The notes under the pieces: model-generated
The model's input: the letters and a program-made list of their open reading frames with translations, nothing else
Databases searched by the model: none
What the model was told of the DNA's origin: nothing
Part shown: positions 1 to 5,162 of the stretch, one piece after another
Position numbering within the stretch: position 1 is the stretch's first letter
Layout: each line of letters opens with the position of its first letter
Source: Chitinophagaceae bacterium
Lineage (GTDB): Bacteria > Bacteroidota > Bacteroidia > Chitinophagales > Chitinophagaceae
DNA length: 5,162 nt
NCBI GenBank assembly: GCA_016741945.1
Contig: JACVCQ010000222.1
Location: 1 to 5,162, forward strand
Direction: 5' to 3'
Translations under genes and position numbers: made by a program

Positions 1-10
1 CCATGGGTTT

Positions 11-2059
11 TCAACGGGAGTTTTCAATTTTGTTTGCCATGTTACGTGTCTCTACCATAGCATTTACATTGTCATGGATCACCTGAATATGTTCACTTAC
101 TTCTTTTAGAATAGTCAACTGACTTTTGTAAGCAGCTTCTCCTAATCCGGCGGACTTGAGACCATTGATATTGGTCAATAATTCATTCTGATAAGTAATC
201 GCTGCAGGAATAATATGGTTGATAGCCAGATCACCCATCACTCTCGCTTCGATCTGTACTTTCTTGATGTATTTTTCTAGCTCGATCTCGTGACGTGCTT
301 CCAATTCAACATGTGTATATACGCCATTGTTTTCGAACAGTTTCTTGGCTTTGTCGGTCACTAATGCATCCAATGCTACTGGGGTTGTTTTCAAGTTTGG
401 AAGACCTCTGCGTTCTGCTTCTTTATGCCATTCTTCGCTATAACCATCACCTTCAAACAGTACATTTTTGCTTTCTACAATGTAACGCTGAATCACTTGC
501 ATGATGGCGATTTCTTTTTTATCACCTTTTTCGATGATGGCGTCAACATCGGCTTTGAATTTCTTCAAAGTGTCTGCCATAATCGTGTTTAATACGGTCA
601 TTGAAATAGCGCAGTTAGCAGAAGAGCCTACAGCGCGGAACTCAAATTTATTACCCGTGAATGCAAATGGGGAAGTTCTGTTACGGTCTGTATTATCAAG
701 TAACAATTCAGGAATACTGCGATGTAAATCCAGTTTCAGGATCGCTTCATCTTGCTCATCAAACTTAGTGCTGACACGTGTTTCAATATCCGATAAAACT
801 TTAGCCAGGTATTGTCCAACGAAAACAGAAATAATCGCCGGAGGTGCTTCATTGGCTCCTAAACGGTGATCGTTCGGTGCAGAAGCAATAGCGGCACGCA
901 TGATATCTGCATAGTCATGAACGGCTTTGATTGTGTTCACGAAGAAAGTCAGGAACATGAGGTTGGTCTTCGGTGTTTTACCGGGTGCCAACAAGTTTAC
1001 ACCGGTATCAGTAGCCATACTCCAGTTATTGTGTTTACCACTACCATTGATGCCTGCAAATGGTTTCTCATGTAACAGTACTACCAGCTTATGGCGCTTG
1101 GCAACACGTGTCATTACATCCATTAATAAAGTATTGTGGTCAACTGCAATATTTACTTCTTCGAAAATAGGCGCACATTCAAATTGAGCGGGCGCTACTT
1201 CATTGTGACGCGTGCGTAATGGAATACCGAGCTTATATGATTCTTGCTCGAAGTCGCGCATAAAAGCATACACACGTTCAGGGATAGAACCAAAATAATG
1301 GTCTTCCAATTGCTGTCCTTTAGCGGGGGCAGCACCAAAAACAGTACGTCCGCACTGGATCAAGTCAGGACGTGCAGTAGCCAGTGCTTCATCGATCACA
1401 AAATATTCTTGTTCCCAACCGAGGGTTGGAGTTACTTTGGTCACATTCTTATCAAAATAGTGGCAAACCTCAACAGCAGATTTATTCAATGCCTCAATCG
1501 CTTTCAAAAGAGGAGCTTTATAATCCAGTGATTCTCCTGTATATGCTACAAATATGGTAGGGATACATAAAGTTTTACCCTGTCCGATTTCGATGATAAA
1601 TGCAGGTGAGGAAGGATCCCATGCTGTGTAACCACGTGCTTCAAAAGTAGCACGCAAACCACCGCTGGGGAAAGAGGAAGCATCCGGCTCTTGTTGAATC
1701 AATGCAGCTCCGTCAAACTCTTCAATGGCTGTACCATCTCCTTTCAGGGTGAAGAAAGAATCGTGCTTTTCAGCAGTGGTACCGGTCAATGGCTGGAACC
1801 AGTGTGTATAGTGTGTTACGCCTTTACTTTCAGCCCAGGCGCGAATACCATTCGCGATCTGATTAGCTACATTACGGTCAATTTTTTTACCTCCACGGAT
1901 ACTGGTGATTAGACTTTTATAAGCTTCATCACTTAGGTATTCGCGTGCAGTTTTAAGGGTAAATACATTGGTTCCGAAAATACCTGTGATCTTGGCACTG
2001 GCCGGAACTGCGGTTTCAGTGTTGTTGATGTTACTGATTGCGTCGAAGCGTAAAGACAT
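11..2059 (-). CDS. glnN: Type III glutamine synthetase (GSIII, GlnN)
   Basis: ATP-dependent ligation of ammonia to glutamate to give glutamine, in the cytoplasm; the main ammonia-assimilation step. The 682-residue protein is complete, from ATG at 2057-2059 to TGA at 11-13. Visible motifs are GWEQEYF (214-220, metal-binding Glu), RHNEVAPAQFE (284-294), the ATP/metal region GINGSGKHNNW (336-346, with H343), and the block RNRTSPFAFTGNKFEFR (459-475), whose E473 and R475 match the conserved catalytic Glu/Arg region of the superfamily. Residues ~20-160 correspond to the GSIII-specific N-terminal domain (e.g. HWFQPLTGTTAEKHDSF) and ~500-682 to the GSIII C-terminal extension. Family members are dodecamers of roughly 700-730 residues, so this one is slightly short but keeps all the motifs. 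No Shine-Dalgarno precedes the start; the leader is A-rich, as is usual in Bacteroidota. It is transcribed divergently from the next gene, and its terminator would lie beyond the left edge. Type I and II enzymes are excluded by length and motif context. Confidence 0.97.
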   Translation of the reverse strand: MSLRFDAISNINNTETAVPASAKITGIFGTNVFTLKTAREYLSDEAYKSLITSIRGGKKIDRNVANQIANGIRAWAESKGVTHYTHWFQPLTGTTAEKHDSFFTLKGDGTAIEEFDGAALIQQEPDASSFPSGGLRATFEARGYTAWDPSSPAFIIEIGQGKTLCIPTIFVAYTGESLDYKAPLLKAIEALNKSAVEVCHYFDKNVTKVTPTLGWEQEYFVIDEALATARPDLIQCGRTVFGAAPAKGQQLEDHYFGSIPERVYAFMRDFEQESYKLGIPLRTRHNEVAPAQFECAPIFEEVNIAVDHNTLLMDVMTRVAKRHKLVVLLHEKPFAGINGSGKHNNWSMATDTGVNLLAPGKTPKTNLMFLTFFVNTIKAVHDYADIMRAAIASAPNDHRLGANEAPPAIISVFVGQYLAKVLSDIETRVSTKFDEQDEAILKLDLHRSIPELLLDNTDRNRTSPFAFTGNKFEFRAVGSSANCAISMTVLNTIMADTLKKFKADVDAIIEKGDKKEIAIMQVIQRYIVESKNVLFEGDGYSEEWHKEAERRGLPNLKTTPVALDALVTDKAKKLFENNGVYTHVELEARHEIELEKYIKKVQIEARVMGDLAINHIIPAAITYQNELLTNINGLKSAGLGEAAYKSQLTILKEVSEHIQVIHDNVNAMVETRNMANKIENSR

Positions 2060-2081
2060 AGGGTTGTTTTTTTTGACAGCG

Positions 2082-2114
2082 TAAAATTAGGCGTAAAAAT
2101 GAATAAAATGTCAA
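2082..2114 (-). promoter_or_regulatory. Possible glnN promoter (Bacteroidota-type)
   Basis: Read on the minus strand, TTGACA (2109-2114) is followed, 22 bases after its TTG, by TAATTTTA (2082-2089). The second element matches the Bacteroidota -7 consensus TAnnTTTG at all but the last base. The start of transcription would fall some 15 bases before the glnN ATG, leaving a short leader containing an A-run. The spacing is at the long end for this promoter class and AT-rich DNA gives chance matches, so this is a candidate only. Confidence 0.3.
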
Positions 2115-2204
2115 TTTCTTTGTTGGCAGACTTCAAAAAACGGAGATTTTGTGAAAAAAAATAAATATAGATTTTATTTTAATTTGTTTGAAATTTTTAA
2201 AAAA

Positions 2205-2250
2205 TCCTGCTCAAAGCATTGATTATTAGATTATTAAGGTCAAAGCAGGA
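2205..2250. repeat. Inverted repeat with long loop in the divergent spacer
   Basis: TCCTGCT at 2205-2211 is the exact reverse complement of AGCAGGA at 2244-2250, with 32 AT-rich bases between. A-runs to the left and T-runs to the right could lengthen the stem past a small bulge. TCAAAGC also occurs as a direct repeat at 2211-2217 and 2240-2246, and TGCT-CAA-AGCA (2208-2218) is a competing small hairpin. It lies between two divergent genes where no terminator is needed, so it could be a protein-binding site, a leader structure of the 2311 gene, or chance. The rest of the 2060-2310 spacer is A/T-rich with nothing else I recognise. Confidence 0.3.
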
Positions 2251-2310
2251 ATATTTTTCAGTTGGTGTAATTTTTTCGGCAGTTTCGCAACCTATATCAA
2301 AATCGAAAAA

Positions 2311-2835
2311 ATGAAAAAACTTGCACTGATTTGTCTGGTGGCTTTTGCAACCTCTGCCTTTACAATCATAGCTGATGATTGGAAAAAAGTAACTGTAATT
2401 GATAAGGTAACCGTTGAAATGCCTGCAGAGCCTGTTGAAGTGAATACCAACGGAGCTCCTCAAAAAGTTAAAAAATATGTAGCAGCCGATTCTGCAGAAA
2501 TAACTAGTATCTTACTTGATTTTGGCTCATTTGGTATGAGCGAAGAGCAAATTGATGGTATGAAAGAAACAGAAGAGTTTAAAGAACAATTGAAAATGGG
2601 CATGACCCAAAGTGGCGGTGAGATATTAAGTGAATCAGAAGGTAAGTATAAAGACAAGCATTTTTACTATCAGTTTGATATTAAAAGCGTAAAAGATGGT
2701 AAAACATCTGTTTCTACAAGCAGAATGATTTTCTACAAAGCATATGCGGTTACTTTGGTATATAAAGCAGGTAAAGAAGGAGAGAACAAAGAACTGCGTG
2801 ATAAATACTTCAATTCTTTGGTAATCGCTGAATAA
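2311..2835 (+). CDS. Secreted protein of unknown function
   Basis: A 174-residue protein of no family I can name with confidence. Residues 1-21 form a signal peptide (MKK, then a hydrophobic run LALICLVAFATSAFTII, then AD), with no lipobox cysteine, so a soluble periplasmic or exported protein is expected. The mature part is lysine/glutamate-rich: a strand-like start (WKKVTVIDKVTVEMP, 24-38), a helical charged middle (MSEEQIDGMKETEEFKEQLKMGM, 76-98), and an end with FYYQFDI (118-124), SRMIFYKAYAVTLVYKAG (137-154) and KYFNSL (165-170). That order, with a final strand pair and a helix carrying an F-x-S-L-type ending, resembles small PsbP/Mog1-like folds such as DUF1795, but this is a weak inference. 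ATG at 2311 is chosen because the signal peptide begins there; the preceding bases are A-rich with no Shine-Dalgarno. A strong terminator follows within 20 bases, so the gene is probably a single-gene transcript. Confidence 0.85.
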   Translation: MKKLALICLVAFATSAFTIIADDWKKVTVIDKVTVEMPAEPVEVNTNGAPQKVKKYVAADSAEITSILLDFGSFGMSEEQIDGMKETEEFKEQLKMGMTQSGGEILSESEGKYKDKHFYYQFDIKSVKDGKTSVSTSRMIFYKAYAVTLVYKAGKEGENKELRDKYFNSLVIAE

Positions 2836-2852
2836 AAAGATTGGATCAAATT

Positions 2853-2889
2853 AAAAAAGCCATCTGCCTCAAGGAGATGGCTTTTTTTT
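2853..2889 (+). terminator. Rho-independent terminator
   Basis: A perfect 13-bp stem pairs 2853-2865 (six A, then GCCATCT) with 2875-2887 (AGATGGC, then six T), closing a 9-base loop GCCTCAAGG. The 3' arm runs into eight consecutive T (2882-2889). It begins 17 bases after the stop of the secreted-protein gene and 45 bases before the DUF2807 gene, so it separates their transcription. The A-run on the 5' arm would also give a U-tract on the opposite strand, so it could work in both directions. Confidence 0.92.
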
Positions 2890-2934
2890 GTAACAATTTT
2901 AAAACTCCACCGTTCAACTGAAAAACACCTGATT

Positions 2935-3657
2935 ATGAAAAAAATATGGGTATTAGTCTTACTGCTGATCAGTATGGGAGCTTCATCTCAATGGAATTGG
3001 AAGCGCATTGATGGAAATGGTATTCTGAAAAAAGAAACCAGAAAAGTGGAATCTTTTATCGGTATTAGTTCTTCTGGTTCATGGGATGTGATGGTTGCTT
3101 ATGGTAACAGTACTGATGTAGTAGTGGAGGGGGATGAAAATTTATTGGAACATATTGAAACAGTGGTCGAAAATGGAAAACTCTATATCCGCGCTAAGAA
3201 GTATGGAAATATTCGGTCAAAAAATAAGATTACGGTGTATGTAACAGCTACAAAACTTCAGCATCTTTCGCTTTCCGGTAGTGGAGATATTATTGGCAGA
3301 GGTGAATTTACAAATGACGGTACTACCAATGTTTTGGTATCCGGTTCAGGTAATATCCGATTTGAATTCAACAAGTTCAATGAAATAGATGCTTCTGTAT
3401 CGGGAAGTGGAGGTATTAAGATGAAAGGTTCCGCTAAAGAAATTGAAGCCCGTATCAGCGGTAGTGGTAATATCGATTGTAAAGAAGTCATTTCCGATGA
3501 TGTCAGCGCTCGTATCAGTGGCAGTGGTAGTATAAAAGTTCATGCCAATACTTCTATTGATGTAAATATCTCCGGTAGTGGTAGTGTTTACTATTCCGGC
3601 AACGCCCAAACAGTTCGCACCCATAAGAATGGTAGTGGTAGGGTTGTGAAGGGCTGA
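2935..3657 (+). CDS. Secreted DUF2807 / head GIN domain protein
   Basis: A 240-residue exported protein with a signal peptide at ~1-18 (MKKIWVLVLLLISMGASS, cleavage likely before Q19); no lipobox cysteine. The body matches the DUF2807 family (PF10988, 'putative auto-transporter adhesin, head GIN domain'), common in Bacteroidota and expected to form a stacked beta-helix. The opening is typical: VESFIGISSSGSWDVMVAYGNSTDVVVEGDENL split around residues 38-70, then LYIRAKK and KITVYVTATKLQHLSLSGSG. SGSG recurs at 114, 136, 156, 175, 195 and 213, with a final NGSG at 232; steps are 18-22 residues, about one helical coil each. Family members are cell-envelope proteins of unproven function; the adhesin label is a database name, not evidence. 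The gene follows a terminator, so it should have its own promoter, which I could not identify in 2890-2934. No Shine-Dalgarno; no T-tract terminator after the stop. Confidence 0.93.
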   Translation: MKKIWVLVLLLISMGASSQWNWKRIDGNGILKKETRKVESFIGISSSGSWDVMVAYGNSTDVVVEGDENLLEHIETVVENGKLYIRAKKYGNIRSKNKITVYVTATKLQHLSLSGSGDIIGRGEFTNDGTTNVLVSGSGNIRFEFNKFNEIDASVSGSGGIKMKGSAKEIEARISGSGNIDCKEVISDDVSARISGSGSIKVHANTSIDVNISGSGSVYYSGNAQTVRTHKNGSGRVVKG

Positions 3658-3663
3658 GAGGGA

Positions 3664-3684
3664 GGTGAAAAGTGAAAAGTGAAA
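3664..3684 (+). repeat. Left arm of heptamer inverted repeat
   Basis: Three uninterrupted 7-base units: GGTGAAA, AGTGAAA, AGTGAAA. They begin 6 bases after the stop codon of the DUF2807 gene. The right arm at 3745-3765 holds three units of the same type on the opposite strand. Arm to arm, 19 of 21 bases are complementary; one of the two exceptions would be a G-U pair in RNA. The following GGGAGG (3685-3690) can also partly pair with CCCACC (3739-3744). Confidence 0.85.
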
Positions 3685-3690
3685 GGGAGG

Positions 3691-3732
3691 ACCATAGACC
3701 ATAAGCTATGTACCATGGACTATAAACCATAA
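3691..3732. repeat. Central array of six degenerate heptamers
   Basis: Six contiguous 7-base units in the loop between the two arms: ACCATAG, ACCATAA, GCTATGT, ACCATGG, ACTATAA, ACCATAA. Against ACCATAA they match at 6, 7, 3, 5, 6 and 7 positions, so the third unit is the only poor one. CATAG (3693-3697) and CTATG (3706-3710) could form a small hairpin, and CCATGG (3713-3718) is palindromic. The array is non-coding and not a CRISPR: the units are seven bases with no spacers. Confidence 0.75.
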
Positions 3733-3744
3733 CCCAACCCCACC

Positions 3745-3765
3745 TTTCACTTTTCACCTTTCACT
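3745..3765 (-). repeat. Right arm of heptamer inverted repeat
   Basis: On the plus strand the units read TTTCACT, TTTCACC, TTTCACT; on the minus strand they are AGTGAAA, GGTGAAA, AGTGAAA, the same family as the left arm at 3664-3684. The arm ends 23 bases before the purL start codon, so it sits inside the probable purL promoter region. Confidence 0.85.
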
Positions 3766-3781
3766 TTCTTACTTACCTTCG
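3752..3781 (+). promoter_or_regulatory. Possible purL promoter overlapping the repeat
   Basis: TACCTTCG (3774-3781) matches the Bacteroidota -7 consensus TAnnTTTG at all but one base. TTTC at 3752-3755, inside the right repeat arm, lies 18 bases upstream and could serve as a weak -33 element (consensus TTTG). A start a few bases after the -7 element would leave a purL transcript with almost no leader. Inferred from motif and spacing only. Confidence 0.4.
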
Positions 3782-3788
3782 CAGCATC

Positions 3789-5162
3789 ATGGAAATTACC
3801 GTTCAAACCGCCGAAAAACTGCGTCTTACAGCAGAAGAATTCGAACTCATTAAACAGAAACTAGGCAGAACTCCCAACTTCACTGAATTATGTGCATTCA
3901 GTGGTATGTGGAGTGAACATTGTAGTTACAAAAACTCTATCAAGTGGCTCAAAACATTGCCTCGGGATGGAGGTAGAATGCTTGTGGCTGCCGGAGAAGA
4001 AAATGCCGGTTTGATGGACATGGGTAATGGATTTGGCGTTGTATTTAAAATCGAAAGTCACAATCACCCCAGCGCCATTGAGCCCTTTCAAGGTGCTGCT
4101 ACAGGGGTGGGTGGAATTCAGAGAGATATTTTTACCATGGGAGCAAGACCTATTGCTTCTCTGAACAGTCTCCGTTTTGGGAATCTAAAAGATAAAAAAA
4201 CACAACGTTTATTAAGTGGTGTAGTGCATGGTATTGGGCATTATGGTAACTGTTTTGGTGTGCCTACAGTGGGTGGTGAAGTATATTTTGAAGATTGTTA
4301 TCATACCAACCCATTGGTGAATGCCATGAGTGTAGGTATTATGAAGGCAGGTGATATGATTAGCGCTACTGCTGCAGGTATTGGTAACCCGGTTTTCTTC
4401 GTGGGCAGTGCAACCGGTAAAGATGGTATTGGAGGTGCTTCTTTTGCATCTGCCGATATTACTGCGGAAAGTGCTGAAGAACTACCTGCGGTTCAGGTAG
4501 GGGATCCATTCCAAGAGAAGAAACTACTGGAAGCTTGTCTGGAACTGATCAACACCGGTGCTGTAGTAGGTATGCAAGACATGGGTGCTGCTGGCATCAT
4601 TTGTTCTACTGCAGAAATGAGTGCAAAAGGTGGAGTCGGTATGCGTATCGATCTGGAAAAAGTGCCCACCCGTCAACAAAACATGAAAGCTTGGGAACTA
4701 TTGCTGAGCGAAAGTCAAGAGCGGATGTTGATTGTTGTTGAAAAAGGAAAAGAAGAAGCGGTATTGAAAGTATTTGAGAAATGGGATCTCTCAGCCAGTA
4801 ATATTGGAGAAGTAACGGGTGATGGCTTATTGAAATTCTACATGCATGGAGAACTGGAGGCAGAAATTCCGGCTCATGAACTTGTACTCGGTGGCGGCGC
4901 TCCTCAATACACACGTGAATACCGTGAACCTAAATATTTTGAAAAGATCAAGGCATTTGATGTCAACAGTATTTCAGATGTAACAGATATTAAATCTGTT
5001 GCAGAACAATTGGTTCAAATTCCCAATATCGCTTCTAAGCGTTGGGTATACACGCAATATGATAGCATGGTGGGGGCTGCGAATACCTCAACCAATTCTC
5101 CTAGTGATGCAACCGTAGTATTGGCAAAAGGAACCGGAAAAGGATTAGCAGTAACTGTTGAT
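3789..5162 (+). CDS. purL: PurL, phosphoribosylformylglycinamidine synthase (small form), 3' end cut by window
   Basis: Fourth step of purine synthesis: FGAR + ATP + glutamine-derived ammonia to FGAM, in the cytoplasm. The frame is open for 458 codons from ATG 3789 to the window edge; small-type PurL is usually ~720-760 residues, so about 60% is present. Visible motifs are FSGMWSEHCSYKNS (37-50, with the proposed catalytic His44), the ATP/metal-binding run ESHNHPSAIEPFQGAATGVG (89-108) followed by GGIQRDIFTMGARP (108-121), GKDGIGGASFAS (210-221), the linker-side GMQDMGAAGI (261-270), and LLSESQERM (305-313), typical of the first AIRS-like half. The second half starts around YDSMVGAANT (424-433). 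The start so close to SEHCSYK shows it lacks the long N-terminal domain of the single-chain enzyme, so it should need separate PurS and PurQ, not seen here. ATG 3789 gives the expected N-terminus (LTAEEFELIKQKLGRTPNFTEL). No Shine-Dalgarno. Confidence 0.96.
   Translation, partial: MEITVQTAEKLRLTAEEFELIKQKLGRTPNFTELCAFSGMWSEHCSYKNSIKWLKTLPRDGGRMLVAAGEENAGLMDMGNGFGVVFKIESHNHPSAIEPFQGAATGVGGIQRDIFTMGARPIASLNSLRFGNLKDKKTQRLLSGVVHGIGHYGNCFGVPTVGGEVYFEDCYHTNPLVNAMSVGIMKAGDMISATAAGIGNPVFFVGSATGKDGIGGASFASADITAESAEELPAVQVGDPFQEKKLLEACLELINTGAVVGMQDMGAAGIICSTAEMSAKGGVGMRIDLEKVPTRQQNMKAWELLLSESQERMLIVVEKGKEEAVLKVFEKWDLSASNIGEVTGDGLLKFYMHGELEAEIPAHELVLGGGAPQYTREYREPKYFEKIKAFDVNSISDVTDIKSVAEQLVQIPNIASKRWVYTQYDSMVGAANTSTNSPSDATVVLAKGTGKGLAVTVD

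Noticed and set aside
501..869. 122-codon plus-strand open frame inside glnN
   Set aside because: Antisense shadow of a strongly conserved gene; the translation has no recognisable domain or initiation signal.
1933..2136. 67-codon minus-strand open frame overlapping the glnN start in another frame, a possible upstream ORF
   Set aside because: It runs through the A-rich leader and the glnN 5' end out of frame; no conserved sequence or start signal.
2060..2310. Glutamine or nitrogen riboswitch upstream of glnN
   Set aside because: The glnN leader is probably only ~15-20 bases and the spacer shows no conserved aptamer core; the only structure seen is a 7-bp long-loop repeat.
2197..2463. 88-codon minus-strand open frame across the divergent spacer and the start of the secreted-protein gene
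   Set aside because: Antisense to the signal-peptide region of the 2311 gene, low-complexity Phe/Ser/Tyr/Asn content, no domain.
3346..3702. 118-codon minus-strand open frame across the DUF2807 gene
   Set aside because: Its threonine-rich protein is just the antisense reading of the SGSG-coding repeats.
3664..3765. CRISPR-like array
   Set aside because: Units are 7 bases with no spacers, partly inverted, and no cas genes are present.
4606..4914. 102-codon minus-strand open frame inside purL
   Set aside because: Antisense to conserved PurL motifs, with no independent coding evidence.
11..5162. A coordinated nitrogen/purine operon or a novel multi-gene system
   Set aside because: Gene orientations, the strong terminator at 2853-2889 and the unrelated envelope genes between glnN and purL argue against one unit.

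Overview
The window looks like ordinary chromosome from a member of the Bacteroidota, most plausibly Chitinophagaceae-like (family level is inference). The reasons are a type III glutamine synthetase, a secreted DUF2807 (head GIN domain) protein with SGSG repeats, no Shine-Dalgarno sequences, A-rich leaders, TAnnTTTG-like promoter elements, and moderate-to-low GC.

Layout. The first ~2.06 kb, on the minus strand, is a complete type III glutamine synthetase (glnN, 11-2059). A 251-base AT-rich divergent spacer follows, holding a possible glnN promoter and a weak long-loop hairpin. On the plus strand come a small secreted protein of unknown function (2311-2835), a strong Rho-independent terminator (2853-2889), and a secreted DUF2807 protein (2935-3657). 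A 131-base spacer then carries an unusual repeat structure built in 7-base units (3664-3765). The window closes with the first 458 codons of purL (3789-5162, cut by the window edge), encoding the small form of phosphoribosylformylglycinamidine synthase.

The genes do not form an obvious pathway. GlnN makes glutamine and PurL uses glutamine-derived ammonia in purine synthesis, but they are on opposite strands, separated by two envelope-type proteins and a terminator, so a functional link is only loose. I see no phage, IS, CRISPR, RNA gene or defence system. The most notable non-coding signal is the heptamer-phased inverted repeat directly upstream of purL, which overlaps the likely purL promoter.
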